Notes: generated by a model not told the origin, from the letters alone. A stretch of DNA of 59,237 nt from Oscillospiraceae bacterium (GCA_022788225.1 JALEVO010000134.1:1-59237); one strand, 5' to 3'; positions 7,984-17,290 are shown, counted from the first letter of the stretch. Program-made: numbers and translations.

Positions 7984-8793
7984 ATGGCACTGAAAATAAC
8001 TGACGCTGAATTTAACAGGCTTATTAATTTTATGCATTCGACTTATGGCATTGATCTCAGCAAAAAGCGTATACTTATTGAAGGACGTCTTTCAAATATG
8101 CTGACGGAAAAAGGATTCACAAACTATAACCAGTACCTTGACAGCGTATTTGCAGATAAATCAGGCCGTGAAACTGTTGAGCTTGTAAATAAGCTTACAA
8201 CTAATCATACCTATTTTATGCGTGAGCCTCAGCATTTTGATTTTATGAGGACAGTATTTCTGCCGTATATCGAGGATAATGTAAAGGACAGAGATGTAAG
8301 AATATGGTGTGCGGCATCGTCTTCGGGAGAAGAACCGTACACAATAGCTATGACTATAGACGATTATTTCGGGTCGAGAAAAACAGGCTGGGATCTTAGA
8401 ATCCTTGCAACTGATATTTCAACAAGGGTTCTGCAGAAAGCTAAAAACGCAGTTTATCCGGCTGAATCACTTAACGCTCTCCCCGAAAAATGGAAAACAA
8501 AATATTTTACACGAAACAGTGATGGGACATATACAGTAATTGACAGAATAAGGAAAGAGGTTATATACAAAGAATTCAATTTAATGGATAAAATTGTATA
8601 TAAAAAGCCTTTTGACCTGATATTCTGCCGCAATGTTATGATTTATTTTGATGCTCAGACAAAGGACGCTCTGGTTGAAAGATTTTATGATGCGTCCAAA
8701 AACGGCGCATATCTTTTTATCGGGCACGCCGAAACTGTTTCAAAGAAATCAAGATACAGGTTTGTTCAGCCTGCCATTTACCAGAAAAAGTGA
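7984..8793 (+). CDS. cheR: Chemoreceptor glutamate methyltransferase CheR
   Basis: The 269-residue protein has the N-terminal helical CheR domain and the SAM-binding domain with RIWCAASSSGEEPYTIAM, LATDIS and the family motif FCRNVMIYFD. It methylates receptor glutamates using S-adenosylmethionine, providing adaptation opposite to CheB. Its stop overlaps the ribosome-binding region of cheB, typical of a coupled pair. Confidence 0.95.
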   Translation: MALKITDAEFNRLINFMHSTYGIDLSKKRILIEGRLSNMLTEKGFTNYNQYLDSVFADKSGRETVELVNKLTTNHTYFMREPQHFDFMRTVFLPYIEDNVKDRDVRIWCAASSSGEEPYTIAMTIDDYFGSRKTGWDLRILATDISTRVLQKAKNAVYPAESLNALPEKWKTKYFTRNSDGTYTVIDRIRKEVIYKEFNLMDKIVYKKPFDLIFCRNVMIYFDAQTKDALVERFYDASKNGAYLFIGHAETVSKKSRYRFVQPAIYQKK

Positions 8794-8813
8794 GAGAAAG
8801 GGGATTTTGCGAT

Positions 8814-9854
8814 ATGCTTGACAGAAAGATAAGACTGCTTATTGTGGATGACTCTGTCTTTTTCCGAGAAATGCTTTCAAAATTTTTCGCTGATGATAAA
8901 ATTATTGAGGTTGTCGGAAAAGCCGGTGACCCGTATGAGGCAAGAGATAAAATAATTGAACTTCGTCCGGACGTTCTGACGCTGGACGTTGAAATGCCGA
9001 AAATGAACGGCATACAGTTTCTGAGAAAACTTATCCCGCAGTACCCTGTACCGACGGTTATTGTGTCATCTGCGCCAATCAAGGCTTTTGACGCCCTTGA
9101 CGCAGGAGCAGTTGACTACATTAAAAAGGCGCTTATACAGTCGCCGCAGGATATGCAGGATTTTGCCAGAGAACTGCGAAACAAGGTTATAACAGCGTCG
9201 CAGGCAAAGGTTATCCAGAAGAATCCGGCGTCTGCCGTAAAACCGCAGAATGTTTCACCGGTTATAACTCCGGCTGCTGCTGCGAGAAATGCAGACACTG
9301 TAATTGCAATGGGAGCATCGACAGGCGGTACTGACGCATTGCAGGTGGTACTGACGTCACTGCCGGCAAACTGTCCTCCTATTGTTATTGTTCAGCATAT
9401 GCCACCGGTGTTTACCAAAATGTTTGCTGACAGATTAAACAAGCTTTGTGCCATTGAAATAAAAGAGGCGGAAAACGGCGACAGGCTCAAAACCGGCAGA
9501 GCACTTTTAGCACCCGGAGATTTCCAGATGAGTCTTAACAAGGACGCAAGGGGCTATTATGTAAAGGTCGAACAGGGCGAAAGAGTTTCGGGGCACAAGC
9601 CTTCTGTAGACTATCTTTTCCACAGCGTTGCAAAGTGTGCCGGAAAAAATGCCATAGGCGTTATCATGACAGGAATGGGCTGTGACGGTGCTGACGGCAT
9701 GGTGGCAATGCACGACAAGGGAGCGTATACCATAGGTCAGGATAAGGAAACCTGTGTTGTGTACGGTATGCCGATGTGCGCATACAAAAAGGGAGGATGT
9801 TCGGTTCAGGCTCCTCTTGACCAGATAAGCAGTATTATATGTAATCAATTGTAA
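8814..9854 (+). CDS. cheB: Protein-glutamate methylesterase/deamidase CheB
   Basis: The 346-residue protein has a receiver domain (LLIVDDSVFFREML; phospho-acceptor Asp in LTLDVEMPKMNG) followed by a linker and the methylesterase domain with the catalytic serine in GASTGGTDAL, histidine in VQHMPPVFT and aspartate in TGMGCDGADG. It removes methyl groups from receptors and is activated by CheA. The start MLDRKI is supported by an AGAAAGGGG site; an upstream GTG overlaps the cheR stop. Confidence 0.94.
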   Translation: MLDRKIRLLIVDDSVFFREMLSKFFADDKIIEVVGKAGDPYEARDKIIELRPDVLTLDVEMPKMNGIQFLRKLIPQYPVPTVIVSSAPIKAFDALDAGAVDYIKKALIQSPQDMQDFARELRNKVITASQAKVIQKNPASAVKPQNVSPVITPAAAARNADTVIAMGASTGGTDALQVVLTSLPANCPPIVIVQHMPPVFTKMFADRLNKLCAIEIKEAENGDRLKTGRALLAPGDFQMSLNKDARGYYVKVEQGERVSGHKPSVDYLFHSVAKCAGKNAIGVIMTGMGCDGADGMVAMHDKGAYTIGQDKETCVVYGMPMCAYKKGGCSVQAPLDQISSIICNQL

Positions 9855-9871
9855 ATCCGGAGGTTTTAACA

Positions 9872-10411
9872 ATGAGCAATGTCCTAAACAGATTTTATGA
9901 TGAGGATGAACTGGAGCATAATGAGTCAGCAGAAACAAGTGAGAAATATCTTTCTTTTCTGATAGACAAGCAGTATTATGCTTTTCATATTAATGATGTC
10001 CGTGAAATAATTGAAATGCAGGATATTACTCCTGTACCTGAATTTCCGGATTATGCAAAGGGAATTATCAATCTCAGGGGAATTCTTATTCCTATTATTG
10101 ATGTAAGACTTCGTTTCTGCAAGACGGAAATGGACTATAACGAAAGAACCTGTATAATTATTCTTAATCTCAAGGAAATTGAGGTTGGCTTTATCGTTGA
10201 CACAGTTGATGAAGTTCTTGATATTGACAATGAGAGTATTGCACCTGTACCTAAGCTTTCGGACACTAAGACGAGAAAGTTTATAAAGGGTGTCGGAAAG
10301 ACTCCGAAGAAGATAGTTATGCTCCTTGACGCACAGAAGATGCTCAATGATGAGGAGATAAAGAGTCTGGATTTTGACGGAGAAGACCCGGAGCTGATAG
10401 CGGCAGAATAA
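9872..10411 (+). CDS. cheW: CheW-like coupling protein (second copy)
   Basis: The 179-residue protein has a CheW domain (YLSFLIDKQYYAFHINDVREII, GIINLRGILIPIIDVRLRF) with an acidic N-terminal extension of about 25 residues and an acidic tail absent from the first copy. Preceded by CCGGAGG. The two CheW proteins may couple different receptor classes, for instance the cytoplasmic PocR receptor, but this is inference. Confidence 0.9.
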   Translation: MSNVLNRFYDEDELEHNESAETSEKYLSFLIDKQYYAFHINDVREIIEMQDITPVPEFPDYAKGIINLRGILIPIIDVRLRFCKTEMDYNERTCIIILNLKEIEVGFIVDTVDEVLDIDNESIAPVPKLSDTKTRKFIKGVGKTPKKIVMLLDAQKMLNDEEIKSLDFDGEDPELIAAE

Positions 10412-10416
10412 AATAT

Positions 10417-10453
10417 AAATCGCCAGCCTTTTTAAAGACTGGCGATTTTTTTA
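10417..10453 (+). terminator. Rho-independent terminator of the che operon
   Basis: AATCGCCAG and CTGGCGATT form a 9-bp stem with a 12-base loop followed by a run of T. The convergent kor operon ends just beyond it. Confidence 0.9.
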
Positions 10454-10468
10454 TTGTCTTACCATGGA

Positions 10469-10999
10469 TTACATTTCCATGCCGATTTTTATTGCTTTAA
10501 GGTTCAGTTCTATCAGTGCTTTTCTTGACTCAGGTATGATTTTCTTAAGCGCATTTTCCACTGATTCCGTCTTGATTACTCCCGTTTCCTTCAGCAGTTT
10601 TCCGCAAAGCACAATATTTGCCATACCGTCAACGCCGTTATCATGAGCAAGTTCAGTCGCCGGAACGTAAAAGCAGTCAATATCAGTCCTGCCGCACTTT
10701 TCGTCAATCATGGAGGAATCAATAAATACCTTTCCCCCCGGACGGACGCTGTCGATAAACTTCGTATATGACGGAGTATTCATAACAATAAGATAGTCCG
10801 GATTTGAAACAACCGGAGAGCTGACCGGCATATCAGATATTCTGACAGAACAGTTGGCTGTACCGCCTCTCATTTCAGGACCGTATGACGGAATCCAGCT
10901 TACTTCCTTGCCCTCGATCATTCCGCCGTATGCAATAAGCTTTCCGGCAAAAAGCAGACCTTGTCCGCCGAAACCGGCAAAAATAATACTGTCAGTCAT
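10469..10999 (-). CDS. korC: 2-oxoacid:ferredoxin oxidoreductase, gamma subunit
   Basis: The 176-residue protein begins with the gamma-subunit signature FAGFGGQGLLFAGKLIAYGG and contains EVSWIPSYGPEMRGGTANC. It is the last gene of a four-subunit enzyme that oxidatively decarboxylates a 2-oxoacid to an acyl-CoA and reduces ferredoxin. It overlaps the beta-subunit gene by 8 bases. Substrate is most likely 2-oxoglutarate (Kor) but branched-chain 2-oxoacids (Vor) cannot be excluded. Confidence 0.88.
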   Translation of the reverse strand: MTDSIIFAGFGGQGLLFAGKLIAYGGMIEGKEVSWIPSYGPEMRGGTANCSVRISDMPVSSPVVSNPDYLIVMNTPSYTKFIDSVRPGGKVFIDSSMIDEKCGRTDIDCFYVPATELAHDNGVDGMANIVLCGKLLKETGVIKTESVENALKKIIPESRKALIELNLKAIKIGMEM

Positions 11000-11750
11000 T
11001 GCTGTTCTCCTTTGCTGTTATATCCTTGTAAACTCCCAGCGGAAAATACGGAATACATTCATTGCGGAGTCTTTCCAGCGACTCAACAGGGGACATACCC
11101 CAGTTTGTCGGGCAGGTGGAGAGAACCTCGACTATTGAAAAGCCTTTTCTGTCACGCTGAATCTGAAACGCTTTTCTGATAGCTTTTTTTGCAATCTGTA
11201 CCTCTTTCGGTGAATCCACTGAAACTCTCTGTGCAAGAGCAGTGCCGTCAACCTGTGAAAGAATCTCGCACATTTTTACAGGATATCCTGCCTTTTCCAC
11301 GTCACGGCCGTATGGTGTGGTCTGTGTGACCTGTCCCGGAAGAGTGGTCGGAGCCATCTGTCCGCCGGTCATGCCGTAGGTGGTATTGTTTATAAAGATA
11401 ATTGTTATGTTTTCGCCTCTTGCGGCAGCGTGAATGGTTTCTGCGGTACCGATAGCCGCAAGGTCGCCGTCGCCCTGATAAGTAAATACAAACTTGTCGG
11501 GGAGGGAACGCTTTACACCGGTAGCAACTGCCGGAGCACGTCCGTGAGGTGCTTCAATCATGTCGCAGTTAAAGTAGTCATACGCCATAACTGAGCAGCC
11601 TACCGGACAAATTCCGATAGTATCTCCTTCAATTCCCATTTCATCTATAATTTCACAAATAAGCCTGTGTACTATTCCGTGAGTACACCCGGGACAGTAA
11701 TGTGTGTTCACATCTGCCATGGAGTCAGGCTTTCTGAATACAACGCTCAT
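10992..11750 (-). CDS. korB: 2-oxoacid:ferredoxin oxidoreductase, beta subunit (TPP-binding)
   Basis: The 252-residue protein has the cysteine motif HYCPGCTHG near the N terminus, the thiamine-diphosphate motif GDGDLAAIGTAETIHAA ending in IIFINN, and TGGQMAPTT typical of Kor/Vor beta chains. I use the ATG with AAGGAG seven bases upstream rather than a start 13 codons earlier that lies inside the alpha-subunit gene. Together with the alpha subunit it forms the active site. Confidence 0.9.
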   Translation of the reverse strand: MSVVFRKPDSMADVNTHYCPGCTHGIVHRLICEIIDEMGIEGDTIGICPVGCSVMAYDYFNCDMIEAPHGRAPAVATGVKRSLPDKFVFTYQGDGDLAAIGTAETIHAAARGENITIIFINNTTYGMTGGQMAPTTLPGQVTQTTPYGRDVEKAGYPVKMCEILSQVDGTALAQRVSVDSPKEVQIAKKAIRKAFQIQRDRKGFSIVEVLSTCPTNWGMSPVESLERLRNECIPYFPLGVYKDITAKENSND

Positions 11751-11760
11751 ATATTTCTCC

Positions 11761-12825
11761 TTACGACAGACTGTCGTTGATTTCTGCAAGCTTTTTTATT
11801 ATTTCGTCAGCAGACGGTAAATTTCCTCCGGTTCTGCCGTAAAATTCAACCGGTACAGAGCAGTTTACTGCCAGCTTAACGTCGTCAATCATCTGACCTG
11901 TACTAAGCTCAGCGCAGAGTATGCTTTTAGCTGTGGGGACGATTTTCTGGTAGTCCTTTACCGGGAAAGGCCATAAAACCTTTGGTCGGAGCAGTCCGGC
12001 TTTAATGCCGTTTTTTCTTGCCTCGTCAACTGCTTCACGGCATATTCTTGACACTGCGCCGTAAGCGGTAACAACGATATCTGCGTCATCAGTCAGATAA
12101 AATTCAGCGTCCTGTTCATTTTCCACGATAGTTTCGTATTTTTTTGAACGGGCAGTAACTGACGCTTCAAGCTCGTCCGGCTGTAAGAAAAGTGTATTTA
12201 TAATGTTATGCTTTCTCTTGTTTCCGTGACCATTTGTTGCCCACGGCTTTTCCGGCATTTTGTCGCTTATCTCCGGGAACACAACAGGTTCCATCATCTG
12301 ACCCAGCATACCGTCAGAAAGTATCATAGCCGGTATTCTGTACTGGTCAGCCTTTTCAAACGCCTTGACTACCATGTCAGCCATTTCCTGAACGGAGTTT
12401 GGAGCAAAAACCAGTATGTGGAAATCTCCGTGTCCGCCGGACTTTACTGCCTGCCAGTAGTCAGCCTGTGCCGGCTGGATACCGCCCAGTCCCGGACCGC
12501 CTCGCTGTACATTTATAATTACGCAGGGGAGATCGCTGGCGGCGATATAGGAAATACCCTCTGATTTAAGGCTTATTCCCGGAGAAGATGAGGACGTCAT
12601 TGCCCTTACTCCGGCTGATGCTGCACCGAGAACCATGTTGATTGCGGCAATTTCACTTTCCGCCTGTAAAAAAGTTCCCCCGCGCTTTGGCATATTTTTT
12701 GCCATAAAAGCTGCGATTTCTGTCTGTGGTGTAATAGGGTAGCCGAAATAGCATTTACAGCCGGCTCTGATAGCTGCTTCTGCAAGCGCCTCGTTACCCT
12801 TCATTAAAACTCTTTCCGCTGTCAT
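11761..12825 (-). CDS. korA: 2-oxoacid:ferredoxin oxidoreductase, alpha subunit
   Basis: The 354-residue protein has the alpha/transketolase pyrimidine domain (GNEALAEAAIRAGCKCYFGY, PITPQTEIAAFMAK), SSSPGISLKSEGISY, and the C-terminal domain II. It overlaps the ferredoxin-subunit stop by four bases (ATGA), so the two are translationally coupled. Length is typical for the four-subunit class in which delta and gamma are separate chains. Confidence 0.9.
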   Translation of the reverse strand: MTAERVLMKGNEALAEAAIRAGCKCYFGYPITPQTEIAAFMAKNMPKRGGTFLQAESEIAAINMVLGAASAGVRAMTSSSSPGISLKSEGISYIAASDLPCVIINVQRGGPGLGGIQPAQADYWQAVKSGGHGDFHILVFAPNSVQEMADMVVKAFEKADQYRIPAMILSDGMLGQMMEPVVFPEISDKMPEKPWATNGHGNKRKHNIINTLFLQPDELEASVTARSKKYETIVENEQDAEFYLTDDADIVVTAYGAVSRICREAVDEARKNGIKAGLLRPKVLWPFPVKDYQKIVPTAKSILCAELSTGQMIDDVKLAVNCSVPVEFYGRTGGNLPSADEIIKKLAEINDSLS

Positions 12826-13040
12826 TTCTGCACCTGTCTTTCAACTGTTATTGCACATTCCGGACACATTACCGCACACATTGCACAGCCGACGCATTTA
12901 TCATCGTTTATGCACACAGCGGTAAAATATCCATGGCTGTTGATTTTGTCTTTTTGAATCTGTATTATTTTCTGCGGACAGGCATTTTCACACAGTCCGC
13001 ACCCTTTGCATTTATCAAAAATGACATTAATTTTTCCCAT
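12822..13040 (-). CDS. korD: 2-oxoacid:ferredoxin oxidoreductase, delta (2x4Fe-4S) subunit
   Basis: The 72-residue ferredoxin-like subunit has two complete cluster motifs, CKGCGLCENACP and CVGCAMCAVMCP. It carries electrons from the thiamine site to external ferredoxin. The start MGKINV follows AGAAGG; an upstream in-frame ATG would add 15 unconserved residues. First structural gene of the kor operon. Confidence 0.9.
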   Translation of the reverse strand: MGKINVIFDKCKGCGLCENACPQKIIQIQKDKINSHGYFTAVCINDDKCVGCAMCAVMCPECAITVERQVQK

Positions 13041-13099
13041 TGGATAACCTTCTTTTAAATAGATTTCAGGCAATGCCGTTTGCACAACGGTCTATGCCT

Positions 13100-13756
13100 T
13101 TATGAAAAACTGGTCTTTACATATATGTCAATATATTCTGCCAGCCCGTCAAGCTGCCGGCATTCAAGCTTTCTGTCAGCAGTATGGTACAAAACAGGAA
13201 TTCCGGAAAGTTCTGAAACCTTTTGGGCAAATCCCACTGAATTTATAATATCCTCCGGCGTTGTCAGTCTGCCTAAATTGGAGTTGTTGACAATACCAGT
13301 ATGGGGTATTCTTGCAGACTGTTCGATTTCTCTCATCAGTCTGACTGCTTCTTCAGCGTCATCGCCTGTTTCACGGTAACGGTTTATCACATAAATCATT
13401 TCAGTACTGCTCATGTAATGCTTTAAAGTGCCAAAGTATCTTCCTACAACAACCGCCCCTGCATCGTCACCTCCGATATCCAGAATTATGCAATCATGAT
13501 TCATAATAATTGCCTCGATATCAAAGCTTAAAGCGGGTATGTCAAGGTTTGTATTTGCATACATTGTACTGTAAAATGAAATATTTTTTTCTCTGAAAAG
13601 AGAACTGAAGTCCGCCGTACGGAAATAAGGGTTTACAATATCCATATCAGCAACAGCTGTTTTTAAACCCTGCTCAGAGCATCTGACAGCAAGATTTACA
13701 GAGAGATTGGTTTTTCCGCAGCCGTAATGACCTGTTATGATGTAAATTTTTTTCAT
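13100..13756 (-). CDS. P-loop nucleotide-binding protein (ParA/CobQ-like) next to kor
   Basis: The 218-residue protein starts with a Walker A variant GHYGCGKTNLSVNLA and has a deviant-Walker-type region with AVADMDIVNPYFR and IILDIGGDDAGAVVVGRY, like small MinD/CobQ-type ATPases. The start has GGAGG five bases upstream. It precedes korD by 59 bases in the same direction, so it may be part of the kor transcript; a role in cofactor or cluster handling for the oxidoreductase is a guess. It may instead act independently. Confidence 0.7.
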   Translation of the reverse strand: MKKIYIITGHYGCGKTNLSVNLAVRCSEQGLKTAVADMDIVNPYFRTADFSSLFREKNISFYSTMYANTNLDIPALSFDIEAIIMNHDCIILDIGGDDAGAVVVGRYFGTLKHYMSSTEMIYVINRYRETGDDAEEAVRLMREIEQSARIPHTGIVNNSNLGRLTTPEDIINSVGFAQKVSELSGIPVLYHTADRKLECRQLDGLAEYIDIYVKTSFS

Positions 13757-13775
13757 CAGTGCCTCCGTATTTTTT

Positions 13776-13804
13776 ATTATAGTACTTTTCACCAAGGAAT
13801 GCAA
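13776..13804 (-). promoter_or_regulatory. Probable promoter of the P-loop/kor operon
   Basis: On the minus strand, TATAAT (13776-13781) with TTGCAT 17 bases upstream (13799-13804). The -35 match is partial. Confidence 0.5.
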
Positions 13805-13906
13805 TACTTTTAAAAAATAATAAAATGTTTAAAATTAAGTTTTTTTATCATCTTTCGAAACATGAAAACTTTGATTTTTTCAGAAAATGCACTATTTGCG
13901 GGAGTC

Positions 13907-14746
13907 TCAGATAAGCCCTGCCTTTACAAATCCGTCATAAAGACCGTCGTTTAAAATATCTCCGCAGACTATATCAGCCTTATCCTTCAGTGCCTGTTCG
14001 CCGTTTCCCATTGCAACAGTCAGGGCGGCGGTATTGAACATATCAATATCGTTCATGCTGTCGCCGAAAGCAACGGTGTCTTTTATGTCAATCCCAAAGC
14101 GGTGGCAGAAAAGTTTTATTCCGCTGCCCTTGTCACAGCCTGCCTGTACTATCTCAGTATTCATTGTATTGCTTTGAGAGTCAATGTGACTTATAATGTT
14201 AAAATCACTGCCGAAAATCTCTTTTATGGTATCAAGCTTTTCCGGAGAGGAAATAGTGCATATCTTTGTACCCGGAACAGGAGTTTTCAGAAAATCATCT
14301 ATAGTATACCGCAGTTCAAATTTATTGCGCCTTGCTATCATCTGCTTTATCTCCGAATTGCTGTTGTTTGCTTTTTCGCCGAGAAATCCAAGCATATCAG
14401 CCATTTCAGGTTCCATGTAAACGCTGGATTTGGTTTCAACTCTGTGGAGAATACCGTGACTGCGCAGCTGCTGGCAGATATCCTTTACCTTTATAGGATC
14501 CATTTCCTTATCAAGGACAACCTCTCCGTTTTTTTCAACATAACAGCCTCCGCCGGCAATTATTCCGTCAAATTCAGCTGTGGGGAAATCGTCGGGGATA
14601 AGACCGGTTGAACGTCCTGTGCAGATAACCGCAAGGTGTCCGTTTTTCTGCGCCTGTCTTATGGCTTTCATGGCTGAATCGGGAGTTCCGTAGAAAGGGT
14701 CACGGACTGTTCCGTCAATATCAAGAAAAATACATTTTTTATTCAT
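13907..14746 (-). CDS. Cof-type HAD-superfamily phosphatase
   Basis: The 279-residue protein has HAD motif I DIDGT (residues 9-13), motif II TGRS, a large C2-type cap between residues about 85 and 185, motif III lysine in the DKGSG region and motif IV GDSMNDIDM. These enzymes dephosphorylate sugar phosphates or flavin/pyridoxal phosphates; the substrate cannot be read from sequence. Good ribosome site GGAGGT. Monocistronic by position. Confidence 0.85.
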   Translation of the reverse strand: MNKKCIFLDIDGTVRDPFYGTPDSAMKAIRQAQKNGHLAVICTGRSTGLIPDDFPTAEFDGIIAGGGCYVEKNGEVVLDKEMDPIKVKDICQQLRSHGILHRVETKSSVYMEPEMADMLGFLGEKANNSNSEIKQMIARRNKFELRYTIDDFLKTPVPGTKICTISSPEKLDTIKEIFGSDFNIISHIDSQSNTMNTEIVQAGCDKGSGIKLFCHRFGIDIKDTVAFGDSMNDIDMFNTAALTVAMGNGEQALKDKADIVCGDILNDGLYDGFVKAGLI

Positions 14747-14818
14747 GAGTTTTTACCTCCACTTTCATTATACATTGTCTGTCAACTGGTCAGAATGCAC
14801 ATAAATAGCCGTAACCTG

Positions 14819-14847
14819 TTGACATGAGACTAAAAATGATATAAAAT
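14819..14847 (+). promoter_or_regulatory. Promoter of the D,D-carboxypeptidase gene
   Basis: TTGACA (14819-14824), 17 bases, TAAAAT (14842-14847), 34 bases ahead of the start codon. Confidence 0.7.
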
Positions 14848-14880
14848 AATTTTGATTATTTTTGAAAGGATTTTTGCATT

Positions 14881-15921
14881 ATGGCTGTTAAAAGAAAAAG
14901 AAAGGTAAATTATATGCGGATATTTTATGTCGTAATGGCATTTCTGATAATTCTGCTTATGATTTACGGCGTTAGCTGTATTCTTAAATCTTCCGACACC
15001 GAGGAAACATACAGGGAGGCTGTGGAAAATTCTGCGGAAACGGAGCAGATAATAATTGAATACCCTACAGAACCGCAGTATCCGGAAATTGACTATCCTG
15101 ACAGCAGCGGCGAAATAAAGAAATTCGGAAACGATATTACAAGCAAGGCGGGAGTGCTGATAAACGTAACCGACAATAAAGTAATCGCCGGACGTGACCA
15201 TGAAAAGGTTATCTATCCGGCGTCAATGACAAAGGTGATGACGCTTATTGTCGCTGTTGAAAATATGGAATCTCCGGACGATACCTTTACAATGACCCAG
15301 GAGATACTTGAACCCCTTGTTGACGCCGACGCTTCAAGAGCCGGTTTTGAAGTTGGGGAAACTGTGACCATTAAGGATATGCTTTACGGTGCTGTACTGC
15401 CGTCGGGGGCGGACGCTACTGTGGGACTTGCGGTTAAACTTTGCGGTTCGGAGGAAAACTTTGTCAAGCTTATGAATGAAAAGGTTGAATATCTGGGGCT
15501 GGAAAATACCCATTTTATGAATACCAGCGGACTGCATGACAAAAATCACTATACAACATCAGTTGAAATGGCTATGATAATGGAATATGCTATGCAGAAT
15601 GAACTTTGCCGTGAGGTCTTGTCCACATATCAGTACACAACATCAAAAACAAAGGAACACCCGGAAGGAATAAAGCTTGAAAGCACCATGTTCAGCAGAA
15701 TGTACGGCGACGAGGTTGAAGGAGCGCTTATCGAGGCAGGCAAGACCGGATATACCGACGAGGCGCAGAACTGCCTTGTGACCTATGGCACAAAGGGCGG
15801 AAAGGAGTATGTGTCGGTTACATCACTTTCCTATGATTATTGGCTGACAATACATGACACATTCAATATATATGCAAATTATATAGAGCCGAAAAGTGAA
15901 ATAAATATTGTTGCGGAATAA
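14881..15921 (+). CDS. dacA: D-alanyl-D-alanine carboxypeptidase (penicillin-binding protein 5 type)
   Basis: The 346-residue protein has a basic start (AVKRKRKVNYMR) and one N-terminal membrane segment (about residues 12-36), then the serine beta-lactamase-like domain with SxxK in PASMTKVM, an SGN-equivalent PSGADAT and KTG in EAGKTGYT. It trims the terminal D-Ala of peptidoglycan stem peptides outside the membrane. Length and the missing C-terminal amphipathic helix suggest anchoring by the N-terminal segment only. Confidence 0.88.
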   Translation: MAVKRKRKVNYMRIFYVVMAFLIILLMIYGVSCILKSSDTEETYREAVENSAETEQIIIEYPTEPQYPEIDYPDSSGEIKKFGNDITSKAGVLINVTDNKVIAGRDHEKVIYPASMTKVMTLIVAVENMESPDDTFTMTQEILEPLVDADASRAGFEVGETVTIKDMLYGAVLPSGADATVGLAVKLCGSEENFVKLMNEKVEYLGLENTHFMNTSGLHDKNHYTTSVEMAMIMEYAMQNELCREVLSTYQYTTSKTKEHPEGIKLESTMFSRMYGDEVEGALIEAGKTGYTDEAQNCLVTYGTKGGKEYVSVTSLSYDYWLTIHDTFNIYANYIEPKSEINIVAE

Positions 15922-15945
15922 TTCATGTAAAATATAAAAATTTAC

Positions 15946-15974
15946 TTTACATATTAGTGATTTTAGTGTAAAAT
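15946..15974 (+). promoter_or_regulatory. Promoter of the pyrH-to-polC block
   Basis: TTTACA (15946-15951), 17 bases, TAAAAT (15969-15974), 45 bases upstream of pyrH. Confidence 0.6.
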
Positions 15975-16019
15975 AGTATAAAGGCATAATTGCCCGAAAT
16001 TACATAGAGAGGTGTAAAA

Positions 16020-16730
16020 ATGGAACCCAGATATAAAAGGATTCTTTTAAAGCTTAGTGGTGAGGCACTGGCTGGTGAGAAAAAATTCGGACTTGATTAC
16101 AGCATTATTACTGAAATTTGTGAAAGCATAAAAAAATGCGCCGAGGCTGGCGTTGAAATCGGTATAGTTGTCGGTGGCGGCAACTTCTGGAGAGGACGTT
16201 CAAGCGGCGGTATGGACAGAACAAGAGCAGACCACATGGGTATGCTTGCAACAACAATCAATGCCCTTGCAATTGCTGACGTTCTTGAATCAATGGACCT
16301 TGATGTCAGAGTCCAGACTGCTATTACTATGCAGCAGGTGGCAGAGCCTTATATCAGGCTTAAAGCTATGAGCCATCTGAAAAAGGGAAGAGTAGTAATT
16401 TTCGGCTGCGGTACCGGAAACCCGTTTTTCTCAACAGATACTGCCGCTGCACTCAGAGCAGTTGAAATTGAAGCTGACATATTCTTCAAGGCAACTATGG
16501 TTGACGGTGTTTATGATAAAGACCCCCACAAGTATGACGATGCAAAGAAATATGATACCCTTACATTCAGCGAAGTACTCAGCAACGAACTGGGGGTTAT
16601 GGACAGCACAGCTGCTACAATGTGCCGTGACAACGACATGAGCCTGCTGGTATTCGACCTGAGCAGACCAGACAATATATACGATGCCGTTATGGGCGCA
16701 AATATTGGTACAATAATTAAGGAGAACTGA
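16020..16730 (+). CDS. pyrH: UMP kinase
   Basis: The 236-residue protein matches bacterial UMP kinases: [13 protein letters not shown] at the start, [26 protein letters not shown], and VDGVYDKDP. It phosphorylates UMP to UDP, using ATP, as a hexamer allosterically controlled by GTP/UTP in known family members. First gene of the conserved pyrH-frr-uppS-cdsA order. Ribosome site AGAGAGGTG. Confidence 0.95.
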   Translation: MEPRYKRILLKLSGEALAGEKKFGLDYSIITEICESIKKCAEAGVEIGIVVGGGNFWRGRSSGGMDRTRADHMGMLATTINALAIADVLESMDLDVRVQTAITMQQVAEPYIRLKAMSHLKKGRVVIFGCGTGNPFFSTDTAAALRAVEIEADIFFKATMVDGVYDKDPHKYDDAKKYDTLTFSEVLSNELGVMDSTAATMCRDNDMSLLVFDLSRPDNIYDAVMGANIGTIIKEN

Positions 16731-16732
16731 TT

Positions 16733-17287
16733 ATGAAAGAGACGATGAAAAAAGCTGAATCCAAAATGACCAAGTCTGTTGACAGACTTAAAGGAGAGTT
16801 TGCGGCAATCAGAGCAGGAAGAGCAAATCCGGCTGTCCTTGACAAGGTAATGGTTGACTATTACGGAACTCCCACACCTGTCAATCAGATGGCGGCTGTT
16901 TCAGTTTCAGAGGCAAGAATTCTTGTTATTCAGCCATGGGACGTTTCAACTCTCAAGGCAATCGAAAAGGCTATTATCACTTCTGACGTGGGTATTACTC
17001 CTACAAATGACGGCAAGGTGCTGCGCCTTGTTTTCCCACAGCCAACTGAGGACAGACGTAAGGAACTCTGTAAGGAGATAAAGAAGTACGGCGAGGAAAC
17101 TAAGGTTGCAGTCAGAGCAGTACGCCGTGACACTATGGAAGCTTTCAAGACAATGAAGAAAAATTCTGAAATCACAGAGGACGACCTTAAAAGCTGTGAA
17201 AAAGATATCCAGAATCTGACAGATAAATTCTGCAAGAATATTGACAGCCTTGTTTCTGAAAAGGAACAGGAAGTTATGAGCCTGTAA
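16733..17287 (+). CDS. frr: Ribosome recycling factor
   Basis: The 184-residue protein has the usual length and the landmark segments KGEFAAIRAGRANPAVLD, YYGTPTPVNQ and VRAVRRDTME. With EF-G it splits post-termination ribosomes. It begins two bases after the pyrH stop, so expression is coupled. Confidence 0.96.
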   Translation: MKETMKKAESKMTKSVDRLKGEFAAIRAGRANPAVLDKVMVDYYGTPTPVNQMAAVSVSEARILVIQPWDVSTLKAIEKAIITSDVGITPTNDGKVLRLVFPQPTEDRRKELCKEIKKYGEETKVAVRAVRRDTMEAFKTMKKNSEITEDDLKSCEKDIQNLTDKFCKNIDSLVSEKEQEVMSL

Positions 17288-17290
17288 GCC

